Positions 15,777 through 24,908 of a stretch of 64,000 nt of DNA are shown one piece after another. Under the pieces are notes generated by a model. It did not search any database and was not told the DNA's origin. It was given only the letters and a program-made list of their open reading frames with translations. Origin of the DNA: Amnibacterium endophyticum (GTDB lineage Bacteria > Actinomycetota > Actinomycetes > Actinomycetales > Microbacteriaceae); assembly GCF_042680685.1 (NCBI RefSeq), contig NZ_JBHUEA010000008.1, positions 57,666 to 121,665 on the forward strand, written 5' to 3'. Every line of letters starts with the position of its first letter. The stretch's first letter is position 1. Position numbers and translations under genes: made by a program.

Positions 15777-17041
15777 CGAACGGGCTCGAGCACGGCCCGG
15801 CCGCCGAGGTAGGGCTGCAGCACCTCGGGCACCGCGACGGAGCCGTCGGCCTGCTGGTGCGTCTCGAGGATCGCGACGAGCCAGCGGGTCGTGGCGAGCG
15901 TGCCGTTCAAGGTCGCGACCGGGGCGGTGCGCCCGCCCTCGGTGCGGTGGCGGATGCCGAGCCGCCGCGCCTGGAACGTGGTGCAGTTGCTGCTCGACGT
16001 CAGCTCGCGGTACCGCCCCTGGGTCGGGATCCACGCCTCGACGTCGAACTTGCGGGCGGCGGAGGTGCCGAGGTCACCCGCGGCCGTGTCGATGACCCGG
16101 TAGGCGAGGCCGAGGTCGACCATCATCGCCTCCTGCATCCCCAGCATCCGCTCGTGCTCCGCCTCCGCCTCCGCGGGATCGACGTAGCTGAACATCTCGA
16201 GCTTGTCGAACTGGTGCACGCGGATGATGCCGCGGGTGTCCTTGCCGTGGCTGCCCGCCTCGCGGCGGTAGCAGGTGGACCAGCCGGCGTAGCGGAGCGG
16301 CCCGTCGGCGAGGTCGAGGATCTCGTCGGAGTGGTACCCGGCGAGCGCCACCTCGCTGGTCCCCACCAGGTAGAGGTCGTCGGCCTCGAGCCGGTACACC
16401 TCGTCCGCGTGGTCGCCGAGGAAGCCGGTGCCGGCCATGATCTCGGGCTTCACGAGCGTCGGGGTGATCAGCGGGACCAGCCCCGCCTCGTCGGCGCGGT
16501 CGAGCGCGAGGTTCATCAGCGCGAGCTGGAGGCGGGCCCCTTGGCCCCGCAGATAGCTGAAGCGGGCGCCGGAGACCTTCGCGCCCCGCGCCATGTCGAT
16601 GGCGCCGAGCAGCTCGCCGAGCGCCAGGTGGTCGCGGGGCTCGAAGTCGAAGTCGGGCCGCTCCCCCACCTCGCGGAGCACGACGTAGTCGTCCTCGCCA
16701 CCCTCGGGCACCTGCGCGAGGACCACGTTCGGGATGGCGCGGACGAGGTCCTCGGCCTCCGCCTCCACGACCTGCGACCGCTCCGACGCCTGGCGGACCT
16801 CGGCCGCGAGCTCCTTCACCTGCGCGAGCAGCGCGGGCTTGTCCTCCTTGGACGCCGCGGCCACGCGCTTGCCGAACGCGTTCTGCTCGGCGCGCAGGCG
16901 CTCGAACTCGGCGATGGCGTCGCGGCGCCGGGCATCCGCCTCGGCCGCGCGGGCGACGAGGCCGACATCGGCGCGACGGGCGCGCTGCGAGGCCTCCACG
17001 ACCTCGGGAGCCGCGCGGAGCAGCTGCGGGTCGATCACCAC
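15773..17041 (-). CDS. serS: Serine--tRNA ligase
   Basis: Class II aminoacyl-tRNA synthetase that charges tRNA-Ser, a cytosolic homodimer. The N-terminal half is the long coiled-coil arm that grips the tRNA variable arm (about residues 30-105). Motif 2 is CYRREAGSHGKDTRGIIRVH and motif 3 lies in ATLNGTLATTRWLVAILETH. At 422 residues it has normal length. It overlaps the HAD gene by 4 nt and lies on the same strand as tRNA-Ser(UGA). Confidence 0.98.
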   Translation of the reverse strand: MVIDPQLLRAAPEVVEASQRARRADVGLVARAAEADARRRDAIAEFERLRAEQNAFGKRVAAASKEDKPALLAQVKELAAEVRQASERSQVVEAEAEDLVRAIPNVVLAQVPEGGEDDYVVLREVGERPDFDFEPRDHLALGELLGAIDMARGAKVSGARFSYLRGQGARLQLALMNLALDRADEAGLVPLITPTLVKPEIMAGTGFLGDHADEVYRLEADDLYLVGTSEVALAGYHSDEILDLADGPLRYAGWSTCYRREAGSHGKDTRGIIRVHQFDKLEMFSYVDPAEAEAEHERMLGMQEAMMVDLGLAYRVIDTAAGDLGTSAARKFDVEAWIPTQGRYRELTSSSNCTTFQARRLGIRHRTEGGRTAPVATLNGTLATTRWLVAILETHQQADGSVAVPEVLQPYLGGRAVLEPVR

Positions 17042-17163
17042 CCCAGCCTAGGCGGGACCGCGACAACGGCCCCGGCGCGCCTCCCGTCGCCGGATCACCC
17101 GAGGAGCACACTCCGGGCGATCCGCGCGAGCAATGGTGCGCGCGGCGACGGGACGGAGTCCGG

Positions 17164-18381
17164 ATGAGGATGATCACGGCCGGGCGCGCGGTGGCGCTCG
17201 GAGCGCTCGCGCTGACGATCGCGGGGGCGACCGCGCTGCCCGCGCAGGCCGCGACGGGCACGCACCCGTCGAGCCACGTGCGGGTGTGCGGACCGCCCGC
17301 GAAGGGGATGGTCGCGTGCGACGCGATCAGGAACGATGCCGCACCCGTGCGTTCGAGCGCGACGTCGCTGCCGAACGGCTACGGGCCGACCCAGCTGCAG
17401 AGCGCGTACGGGCTCACCTCGACCGCCGGGGCCGGCCGGACGCTCGCGATCATCGACGCCTACGACGCCCCGACGGCGGCGAAGGACCTGGCCGTGTACC
17501 GGACGACCTACGGGCTCCCCGGCTGCGCGGGCACGCCGACCTCGGACGCGATCGGCACCTGCACCTTCAAAAAGGTGAACCAGACCGGCGGCACGAGGAT
17601 GCCGAAGGCGAACGCGGGCTGGGCGCAGGAGACGTCGCTCGACCTCGACATGGCCAGCGCGATCTGCCCGAACTGCAGCATCCTGCTCGTCGAGGCGGAC
17701 TCGGCGTCGCTCGCCGACCTCTCCACCGCGGTGACGACGGCGGTCCGCCTCGGCGCGACGGTGGTGTCGAACAGCTACGGCGGCTCGGAGCCTTCGGCGT
17801 CCGCCGCGTACGACTCGGCGTACTCGTCGACGAAGGCGGTCATCACTGCGAGCACGGGCGACGGCGGCTACGGGGTCTCCTACCCGGCCTCGGCACCCGG
17901 CGTCATCGCGGTGGGCGGCACGTCGCTGACGATGAGCGGGACCACCCGGGTCGGCGAGACGGCGTGGAGCGGTGCGGGCTCCGGATGCTCCACCGCGTTC
18001 GACCAGCCGAGCTGGCAGGGCGCCGCCGTCGGTACCGCGTGCGGATCGAAGCGCGCCGTGGCGGACGTGTCCGCCGTGGCCGACCCGAGCACCGGTGTCG
18101 CCGTCTACGACAGCACGCGCTACCAGGGGAGGGCGGGCTGGATGGTGTTCGGCGGCACGTCGGCCTCGTCGCCGATCATCGCCGGCACGTACGCGCTCGC
18201 CGGCGGCCCTCCGGCGGACGGCGCCGGCGCGCACCTCTACGCGAACACATCCTCGCTGCACGACGTCAGCGGCGGGTCGAACGGGTCGTGCTCGACGGTC
18301 GCGGCGCAGCTCTGCACCGCGGGCACGGGCTGGGACGGCCCGACCGGGCTCGGCACGCCGAACGGCCTCGGCGCGTTCTGA
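17164..18381 (+). CDS. Secreted S53-family (sedolisin-like) serine peptidase
   Basis: A 405-residue exported protease. The signal peptide runs to about PAQAA at residue 30. The S53 catalytic triad is readable: Glu156 and Asp160 in AQETSLDLDMAS, and Ser333 in MVFGGTSASSP. Several cysteines (for example CTFKK, ICPNC and the CSTAFD/CGSK region) may form disulfides. The prodomain seems short, under about 40 residues, whereas classical sedolisins have a prodomain of roughly 200, so maturation may differ. The ATG at 17164 follows GGAG at 5 nt. A strong terminator follows. Confidence 0.88.
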   Translation: MRMITAGRAVALGALALTIAGATALPAQAATGTHPSSHVRVCGPPAKGMVACDAIRNDAAPVRSSATSLPNGYGPTQLQSAYGLTSTAGAGRTLAIIDAYDAPTAAKDLAVYRTTYGLPGCAGTPTSDAIGTCTFKKVNQTGGTRMPKANAGWAQETSLDLDMASAICPNCSILLVEADSASLADLSTAVTTAVRLGATVVSNSYGGSEPSASAAYDSAYSSTKAVITASTGDGGYGVSYPASAPGVIAVGGTSLTMSGTTRVGETAWSGAGSGCSTAFDQPSWQGAAVGTACGSKRAVADVSAVADPSTGVAVYDSTRYQGRAGWMVFGGTSASSPIIAGTYALAGGPPADGAGAHLYANTSSLHDVSGGSNGSCSTVAAQLCTAGTGWDGPTGLGTPNGLGAF

Positions 18382-18388
18382 CCCCCTC

Positions 18389-18431
18389 GAGAGGCGCCCC
18401 TGCCGACCGTCGGCCGGCAGGGGCGCCTCTC
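18389..18431 (+). terminator. Terminator after S53 peptidase gene
   Basis: A 17-bp perfect stem GAGAGGCGCCCCTGCCG with its complement and a 9-nt loop, 7 nt after the stop codon. Confidence 0.82.
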
Positions 18432-18479
18432 AGCATTCCTGCGGAGATCTCCCCGGTGGTCCTCAGTACGGTGGGGCGC

Positions 18480-19502
18480 ATGCCCGCCTCGGACCAGGTC
18501 GCCGCGATCGTCTACAACCCGATCAAGGTCGAGGAGGACCGGCTGCGCCGGGCGGTCGCCGACAGCGAGCGGAAGGCCGGCTGGACCGAGAGCCGCTGGT
18601 ACCCGACCACCGAGGAGGACCCGGGCGCCGGGATGGCGAAGCAGGCGGTCGAGGACGGCGCGACGGTCGTCGTGGCGGCGGGGGGCGACGGCACCATCCG
18701 CGCGGTCTCGGAGGGGCTCCGCGGGGCCGGCGTCCCCATCGCGCTCATCCCCTCCGGCACCGGCAACCTGCTCGCCCGCAACCTGCGCATGTCGCTCGAC
18801 CGGCTCGAGGAGTCGGTCGACACCGCCTTCACCGGCGTCGACCGGCACATCGACCTCGGTGTCGCCGAGCTGGAGCGGGAGGGCGGCGACCGCGAGACGC
18901 ACGCCTTCGTCGTGATGGCGGGCATCGGCCTCGACGCCGCGATGATCGCGAACACGGATCCGGGCCTGAAGAAGAAGGTCGGCTGGCTCGCCTACGTCGG
19001 GGGGATCGTCCGCAGCCTGAAGGGCGACAACCGCATCCGGCTGCGCTTCAAGCTGGACGACGAGCCCTCGCACTCCCTGCGCGTGAACACCGTGCTCATC
19101 GGCAACTGCGGGCTGCTGACGGGCAACATCCTGCTGCTGCCGGAGGCGGCGGTCGACGACGGCCTCTTCGACATCGTCGCGCTCCGCCCCGACGGCCCGA
19201 TCGGCTGGATCCAGATCCTCTGGAAGGTGCTCTGGGAGAACGGCGTCCTGCGCCGCAGCGACCTCGGCCGCAAGATCCTGAGCCACACCAAGGAGGTGCG
19301 GACGCTCCGCTACCTCCGCGGGAAGCGGGTGGTGTTCCGCACCGACGGTCCGCGCGCGGTGCAGCTGGACGGCGATGCGATGGGCGACGTGGTCGCCGTG
19401 CGGGCGTCCGTCGAGGCGGGCGCACTGACCGTGCGCGTCCCCGAGGACAAGGCCGACCAGCTGCCCGCTTCCGACGCGGCGAAGGAGGCCCAGCCCGCCT
19501 GA
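18480..19502 (+). CDS. Diacylglycerol/lipid kinase family protein
   Basis: A 340-residue lipid kinase. It shows VVVAAGGDGTIRAVSEGL (GGDGT nucleotide loop), then IALIPSGTGNLLARNL, both signature motifs of the DAGK catalytic domain. The C-terminal beta-sandwich includes GNILLLPEAAVDDGLFDIVAL. It may recycle diacylglycerol to phosphatidic acid at the membrane or act on another lipid alcohol. The ATG at 18480 is set by conserved sequence beginning VAAIVYNPIK. Confidence 0.92.
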   Translation: MPASDQVAAIVYNPIKVEEDRLRRAVADSERKAGWTESRWYPTTEEDPGAGMAKQAVEDGATVVVAAGGDGTIRAVSEGLRGAGVPIALIPSGTGNLLARNLRMSLDRLEESVDTAFTGVDRHIDLGVAELEREGGDRETHAFVVMAGIGLDAAMIANTDPGLKKKVGWLAYVGGIVRSLKGDNRIRLRFKLDDEPSHSLRVNTVLIGNCGLLTGNILLLPEAAVDDGLFDIVALRPDGPIGWIQILWKVLWENGVLRRSDLGRKILSHTKEVRTLRYLRGKRVVFRTDGPRAVQLDGDAMGDVVAVRASVEAGALTVRVPEDKADQLPASDAAKEAQPA

Positions 19503-19578
19503 GCGACGCGCCGCGGGACACGCCGGGCGCCCGGCGCGTCTCCGCCACCGGCGCGATCCGGTCCGTACGGTCCTCCGG

Positions 19579-20430
19579 ATGCGCGCGACCCGTCGACACC
19601 TGCTCGCCTCGGCCGCCCTCGGCTCCGCTGCGATGGCGTTGAGCGCCTGCTCCGGGAGCCCGGTCTCGACCCGCGCCGTGGACGCGGTCGAGGCCGAGAC
19701 CGTCGGGCTCCGGTACCGCGGCGCACGATCCGGCTCCGTCCGCGGCGGCGACCGCATCGTGCTGCACGGCACCGACCTCGGCGCGGCCCGCACGGCGCGG
19801 ATCGGCGGCGTGGAGGTGCCGCTGGTGCGGCAGGGTGCGGCGAGCGTCGTCGCGACCTCCCCCGCCGCCGTCGACTTCCGATCCGGCGAGGTCGAGGTCG
19901 CCCTGCTCGACGCGGATCGGCACGAGGTCGCGTCGACCACCTGGACGTACCGCGCCGTGGACGGGGTCGACCGGCAGCTCGAGTACGTGCTGACCTACTG
20001 GAAGGACTACAACCCGGCCTACCAGCGCCTCGGCGACACCGACTGCGTCGACTTCACGAGCCAGTCGCTGCTCGAACGCGGCTGGGAGCAGCAGGGGACG
20101 TGGACCCACGCCGAGCAGGTGGTGTCCTCCGGTCCGGCCTGGATCAGCTCCACGGCCTTCCGCGACTTCATGACCCTGCACCCGGAGCTCGGGACCGCGC
20201 TCACGGACGACCAGCGCGACCGCGTGAAGCTGGGCGACGTGGTCCAGTTCGACTGGGACGGCTCCGGCGACCGCGATCACACCGGCGTCGTGACGCGCAT
20301 CACCACCGAGGGCGGACGGACCCGCATCGGGTACGCCGGGCACACGAAGGACAGCGATTACCGCGACGTCGACGAGTCGATCACCATCGACCACCCCGGC
20401 GGGACCGCCTTCTACTGGTCGCTGGCCTGA
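19579..20430 (+). CDS. Amidase-domain (amidase_6-like) lipoprotein
   Basis: A 283-residue secreted lipoprotein. The leader TRRHLLASAALGSAAMALS ends in a lipobox with Cys24 and looks Tat-dependent. Residues 45-120 resemble an IPT/TIG-like beta domain (RGGDRIVLHGTDLG). The C-terminal part has the putative amidase domain: DCVDFTSQSLLERGW with a Cys, and FDWDGSGDRDHTGVVT with a His, a Cys-His pair as in cysteine amidases. It may cut a peptide or amide bond in the envelope, but the substrate is unknown. Confidence 0.8.
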   Translation: MRATRRHLLASAALGSAAMALSACSGSPVSTRAVDAVEAETVGLRYRGARSGSVRGGDRIVLHGTDLGAARTARIGGVEVPLVRQGAASVVATSPAAVDFRSGEVEVALLDADRHEVASTTWTYRAVDGVDRQLEYVLTYWKDYNPAYQRLGDTDCVDFTSQSLLERGWEQQGTWTHAEQVVSSGPAWISSTAFRDFMTLHPELGTALTDDQRDRVKLGDVVQFDWDGSGDRDHTGVVTRITTEGGRTRIGYAGHTKDSDYRDVDESITIDHPGGTAFYWSLA

Positions 20431-20458
20431 GGACGCGCCACCCCTAGCCTTGGGCGTC

Positions 20459-22582
20459 ATGGCAGGAGGGCTCGTCGTCGTCGGGGCCGCGCTCGGCGCC
20501 GGGCGCTGGCTCGCCGAGCAGCTGGGCGCGCACGGGCGGTGGTCCCGGACCCTGCTCGTCGACACCGCTCCGATCGACCCCTCCGTGCAGGGCGGCGGGC
20601 AGGCGCTCACGGCCCTGCCCGCGGACCTCGGCGACGTCCGCGCGGCGGTCGTCGCCGTGCCGGCCTCCGCACTCGACCCGGTGCTGACCGACCTCGCCGC
20701 CGCGTTGCCCGGTGACGCCGAGCTGGTCGTCGTGGCGAATCCGATGGCGCCCGCCGTCGCCCTGCTGCAACGCATGCCGCAGCAGGCATGGACGGCTCAC
20801 CTGCTGTTCGACCCCGCACTGACCGCCGGCGACGGGCAGGGCGTCTTCGTCGCCCCGGCCGCACCGCCGACCTGGTTCGCGGACGCGCTCGAGGGCAGCG
20901 GGGCGCTGCTGCGCACGGGCGACGCCGCCTCGCACGACGCCGCGATGGCGGTCGTGCAGGGCGCCACGCACCGCACGCTCGTCGCGTTCGCCGACGAGGT
21001 GACCGCGTCCGTGCCGGACCTCGACGCGCTCTGGAGCGTGCGCACCCCGCTGTTCGACAGCCTGCTCGCGCTCACCACGCGGGCGCTCGACCCCCGGCAG
21101 CAGGCCCAGGTGGCCGCGCTGCAGACGCCGGAGGTGCAGCGCGCGGCCGCAGCGGCCCGCGACCGCATCAGCGGCACGCTCTTCGAGGAGCTGCGGACGA
21201 CCGCGGCGGCGGGCATCCAGGCCGCGCAGGCGCGGCGGGGCGAGATCGCGCGGCACCTCCGCGAGGGCACCCTCGTCGGGCTCCGCCGGGCCGGTGCCCC
21301 CGACTCGGTGCGCGTCGGCCGGGTCCGTGCGGCGTCCCCGACCCACGTCGCGCTCGACGTGCTGCTGGCGGGGCCGCCCGGTCGGGCCGCCCTGCTGGAC
21401 GGTCCCGGGCTGGCGAACGCCGCACGGCTCGGCGTGCCGAAGCGCGTCGCCCGCCACGACTTCGGTGCCGGGCACGTCGAGGTGCTGGGCGAGGCGGAGC
21501 TGCAGCGCCTGCTCGACGAGCGCCTCGCGTTCCTGCCGCGCGACGTCCGCTTCCTCGTGCCCGAGTCCGTGTCCGGCGCCGGGGTGACGCGGGTCGTCGC
21601 GCGCGCCGCGGGGCTGCGCGACGTGCGGCTGGTCGACGAGGTCGTGCGCACCGGCCAGCGCTCGGTCGTCGTGCACCTCGCCGTGCGGGCGGACCGGGAC
21701 GTCGACGCGACGGTCGAGGCGGTGCGTCGCGACGTCGCCGCCGCCTACGCCTGGCCGGTCGGCGTCACGCGGGCCCCGGCCCGCGCGGAGCTGGAGGTGG
21801 TCTACCTGGGCCCGGCGGGCACGTTCTCCGAGACGGCGGCGCGCCAGGCCGGCGAGAGCCTGGGCCTCGTCGCGCCGCGGCTCACGGCCCTGCCGAGCTT
21901 CGACGCGGTGCTCGGCGCCCTGCGGCCGGGCGTCGTCGGGGTCCTGCCGATCACGAGCAGCGCATCCGGCCTCGTCGGCCGGGCCGTGGACGCGCTGCTC
22001 GCCGCACCGCCCGTCGTCGCGAGCGGCGTCGTGGACGTCGCCGTGCGGTTCGACGCCTACGTCCGGGGACCCGAGCCGCTGGAGCGCCTGCGAGGACGGC
22101 AGGTGTTCAGCCACCCCCAGGGCCTCGCGCAGTGCACGCGGTTCGTCGCGCGGTGGGGGCTCGCGCCGGTGCCGACGGCCTCCACCGCCGAGGCCCTCGC
22201 GATGGTCGAGCGCTCGGACGAGCCGGCGGTGGCGCTCGGCGGCGCGGACCTCGGGGGGCCGCTGCGCGTCGCGGAGCGCGAGGTCGACGACCTGTCCGGG
22301 TCGATCACCCGCTTCCTCGTCGTCGGGGTCGAGGGCGAGTTCGCCGCGCAGCGGGAGGGCGCCGACCCCACCCTGCGCAGCCTGTGGGTCGGCGGCTCCG
22401 CCGCCGATGCCGTCGCGCTGCTGCCGACGGGCGGGGCCGTCTACTCCGAGGTGCTCACCGACGCCGACGGCCGCTTCCTGCTGGTCTCCAGCGGCACGAA
22501 CGCGGAGGCCGGCGCCGCCCGCCGGCTCGGCGTGCTGCCGTGGTCCCCGCGCACCCCGATCGTGCGGCCCGCGGCGGACTAG
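20459..22582 (+). CDS. Fused prephenate dehydrogenase-like / prephenate dehydratase-like protein
   Basis: A 707-residue fusion. The N-terminal 1-200 is Rossmann-like (VVVGAALGAGRWLAEQL) with a TyrA-type His114 in AHLLFDPALTAGDGQG and a helical domain after it. Residues 290-440 are unassigned. From about 445 a prephenate dehydratase domain follows: VVYLGPAGTFSETAA, VFSHPQGLAQC, and the catalytic Thr-Arg-Phe at 617-619. The usual PIENSxEG loop reads PITSSASGLV, and no clear ACT regulatory domain ends the protein. Inferred role: phenylalanine/tyrosine synthesis from prephenate, or a degenerate relative. The ATG at 20459 begins the Rossmann strand. Confidence 0.78.
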   Translation: MAGGLVVVGAALGAGRWLAEQLGAHGRWSRTLLVDTAPIDPSVQGGGQALTALPADLGDVRAAVVAVPASALDPVLTDLAAALPGDAELVVVANPMAPAVALLQRMPQQAWTAHLLFDPALTAGDGQGVFVAPAAPPTWFADALEGSGALLRTGDAASHDAAMAVVQGATHRTLVAFADEVTASVPDLDALWSVRTPLFDSLLALTTRALDPRQQAQVAALQTPEVQRAAAAARDRISGTLFEELRTTAAAGIQAAQARRGEIARHLREGTLVGLRRAGAPDSVRVGRVRAASPTHVALDVLLAGPPGRAALLDGPGLANAARLGVPKRVARHDFGAGHVEVLGEAELQRLLDERLAFLPRDVRFLVPESVSGAGVTRVVARAAGLRDVRLVDEVVRTGQRSVVVHLAVRADRDVDATVEAVRRDVAAAYAWPVGVTRAPARAELEVVYLGPAGTFSETAARQAGESLGLVAPRLTALPSFDAVLGALRPGVVGVLPITSSASGLVGRAVDALLAAPPVVASGVVDVAVRFDAYVRGPEPLERLRGRQVFSHPQGLAQCTRFVARWGLAPVPTASTAEALAMVERSDEPAVALGGADLGGPLRVAEREVDDLSGSITRFLVVGVEGEFAAQREGADPTLRSLWVGGSAADAVALLPTGGAVYSEVLTDADGRFLLVSSGTNAEAGAARRLGVLPWSPRTPIVRPAAD

Positions 22583-22707
22583 TCCGGCTCGCCCGCCGGC
22601 CGCAGGTGCGCCGCGGCTCGGCGATGGTGGAGCGCGAGCCCTCCGCGCCCCTCCGCCTCGAGCTGGTCGGCGGAGTGCTCCAGCAGGTCGACGACGTCGC
22701 GCACCAT
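22579..22707 (-). CDS. Possible small protein (unassigned)
   Basis: A 42-codon frame starting MVRDVVDLLEHSADQLEAEG that shares a palindromic ACTAGT stop with the convergent fusion gene. It predicts one amphipathic helix. Several starts (22716 GTG, 22707 ATG, 22704 GTG) are possible and none has a strong ribosome site. It is the only coding-like sequence in the gap 22583-22894. Confidence 0.3.
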   Translation of the reverse strand: MVRDVVDLLEHSADQLEAEGRGGLALHHRRAAAHLRPAGEPD

Positions 22708-22894
22708 CCTCAGCACGGCCGCAGGATCCCGCCGGCCCGCTCGGCGGCACGGCGGACACCCGGGCTCCCCGCGATCCACAGGACTTCTTCAGGTGAGGCG
22801 GGCGCGTGCCACCGGCCCGCTCCGTCGCGACCGCGCGGTGCGTCGGCCCGGATCCGGAGGGAAGCCCCAGCGGGTCGGGTGCCAGGATGACGGC

Positions 22895-24514
22895 ATGACC
22901 TCACGGGCAGGGACGCCTGCGCAGTCGTCCGACCTCATCGACGTCGAAGCGCTGATCGACGCCTACTGGCACCGGCACCCCGACGTGTCGGACCCCGAGC
23001 AGAAGGTGGTGTTCGGCACCAGCGGCCACCGCGGCAGCAGCCTGAAGACCGCCTTCAACGACGACCACATCGCCGCCATCACGCAGGCGATCGTCGAGTA
23101 CCGCGCCGAGCAGGGCACGACCGGCCCCCTCTTCATCGGCCGCGACACCCACGCGCTCTCGGCGCCCGCGCAGTCGACCGCGCTCGAGGTGCTCGTCGCG
23201 AACGGCGTCGACGTGCTCGTCGACGAGTTCGACGGCTACACCCCGACGCCCGCGGTGAGCCACGCGATCATCCGGTACAACCGGGAGCACCCGGGGCAGC
23301 CGCAGGCGGACGGCATCGTCGTGACGCCGAGCCACAACCCGCCCGCGGACGGCGGCTTCAAGTACAACCCGCCGCACGGCGGCCCGGCCGACAGCGACGC
23401 GACGAACTGGATCGCGGAGCGCGCCAACGCGCTGATCGCGGGCGGCCTCCAGGACGTGCAGCGCGCCGAGGCCACCGCCGTCGGCACCTACGACTTCCGC
23501 ACCCGCTACGTCGAGGACCTCGGCTCCATCATCGACATGCAGGCGATCAAGGACAGCGGCATCCGGATCGGCGCGGACCCGCTGGGCGGCGCCTCCGTGT
23601 CGTACTGGCAGGCGATCGCCGAGGCCTACGGGCTCGACCTCACCGTCGTGAACCCCGAGGTCGACCCGCAGTGGGGCTTCATGACGCTGGACTGGGACGA
23701 GAAGATCCGCATGGACCCGTCCTCCCCGTCGGCGATGGCCTCGGTCGTCGCCCGCGCCGGCGACTACGACATCCTCACCGGCAACGACGCGGACGCGGAC
23801 CGGCACGGCATCGTGACGCCCGACGCCGGCCTGATGAACCCGAACCACTACCTCGCGGTGGCGATCCAGTACCTGTTCACGCACCGCCCGGGGTGGAGCG
23901 AGGACGCGGCGGTCGGCAAGACGCTGGTCTCCAGCTCGATGATCGACCGGGTCGCCGAGTCGATCGGCCGGACGCTCGTCGAGGTGCCGGTGGGCTTCAA
24001 GTGGTTCGTGCCGGGCCTCATCGACGGCTCCGTCGCCTTCGGCGGGGAGGAGAGCGCGGGCGCCAGTTTCCTCAAGCAGGACGGCACCTCGTGGACCACC
24101 GACAAGGACGGGATCCTGCTCTGCCTGCTGGCGAGCGAGATCCGCGCGGTGACCGGCAGGAGCCCCAGCGAGCTGTACCGCGAGCTGACCGAGCGGTTCG
24201 GCGACCCGGCGTACGCCCGCGTCGACGCGGCAGCGACGAAGGCGCAGAAGGCGGCGCTCGGGAAGCTCGACGGCGACGCGGTCGCCGCGACCGAGCTGGC
24301 CGGCGAGCCGATCGTGGCGAAGCTGTCGAAGGCGCCCGGCAACGGCGCCGCGATCGGCGGCGTGAAGGTCGTGAGCGAGGACGCCTGGTTCGCCGCGCGC
24401 CCCTCCGGCACCGAGGACGTGTACAAGATCTACGCCGAGTCCTTCAAGGGCCCGGACGACCTGAAGGCGGTCCAGGCGGAGGCGAAGCGCATCGTCGACG
24501 CCGCGCTCGGCTGA
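22895..24514 (+). CDS. pgm: Phosphoglucomutase (alpha-D-glucose specific)
   Basis: Interconverts glucose-1-phosphate and glucose-6-phosphate in the cytosol. The 539 residues fit the bacterial Pgm type. The phosphoserine loop is VVTPSHNPPADGG, the metal loop GNDADADRHG, the sugar-binding loop GGEESAGASF, and the phosphate-binding loop ARPSGTEDVYKIY. The ATG at 22895 follows AGGA at 8 nt. A pgi gene lies 13 kb away, so central sugar-phosphate genes are dispersed here. Confidence 0.97.
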   Translation: MTSRAGTPAQSSDLIDVEALIDAYWHRHPDVSDPEQKVVFGTSGHRGSSLKTAFNDDHIAAITQAIVEYRAEQGTTGPLFIGRDTHALSAPAQSTALEVLVANGVDVLVDEFDGYTPTPAVSHAIIRYNREHPGQPQADGIVVTPSHNPPADGGFKYNPPHGGPADSDATNWIAERANALIAGGLQDVQRAEATAVGTYDFRTRYVEDLGSIIDMQAIKDSGIRIGADPLGGASVSYWQAIAEAYGLDLTVVNPEVDPQWGFMTLDWDEKIRMDPSSPSAMASVVARAGDYDILTGNDADADRHGIVTPDAGLMNPNHYLAVAIQYLFTHRPGWSEDAAVGKTLVSSSMIDRVAESIGRTLVEVPVGFKWFVPGLIDGSVAFGGEESAGASFLKQDGTSWTTDKDGILLCLLASEIRAVTGRSPSELYRELTERFGDPAYARVDAAATKAQKAALGKLDGDAVAATELAGEPIVAKLSKAPGNGAAIGGVKVVSEDAWFAARPSGTEDVYKIYAESFKGPDDLKAVQAEAKRIVDAALG

Positions 24515-24524
24515 CCCGCGTCCC

Positions 24525-24573
24525 CCCTCGCGGATCCGCACCTCCTCCGCGGGAGTGCTGCGGATCCGCGGGG
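24525..24573. terminator. Bidirectional terminator between pgm and DUF202 genes
   Basis: CGCGGATCCGCA pairs with TGCGGATCCGCG, extended by C-runs/G-runs across a bulge, with an 18-nt loop. Both flanking genes converge on it. Confidence 0.7.
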
Positions 24574-24581
24574 ACCGTCGG

Positions 24582-24908
24582 TCAGCGGGGGGAGGCCGCG
24601 AGGTAGAGCAGGCCGAGCGCCGCGCCCGCTGCCGTGAGCACCGCGGTCGCGGCCAGCAGCAGTCCGCCCGGCATCACGCCGCCGGACCCGAAGGCGGCCG
24701 ACGCCGCGCGGGCGCGGCGGGCGGCCGCGAGCCACAGGCCGATCGCGACCGCGACGCCGGCGAGCCCGGTGCCGATCGTCCAGGGTCCGAGCACGTCCGG
24801 CAGCACGCGGACCGATACGAGCGCGCCCACCGCGAGGGCGAGCAGCGTGCGGCGCCACGACAGCGCGGTCCGCTCCGGCTGCAGGCCCGGGTCGACGGGC
24901 GCGGTCAC
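24582..24908 (-). CDS. DUF202 membrane protein
   Basis: A 108-residue protein with the DUF202 signature ERTALSWRRTLLALAVG followed by three hydrophobic segments. The function of the family is unknown. Its ATG overlaps the stop of the upstream YidH-like gene by 4 nt (ATGA), so the two are translationally coupled and may form a hetero-oligomer. Confidence 0.85.
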   Translation of the reverse strand: MTAPVDPGLQPERTALSWRRTLLALAVGALVSVRVLPDVLGPWTIGTGLAGVAVAIGLWLAAARRARAASAAFGSGGVMPGGLLLAATAVLTAAGAALGLLYLAASPR

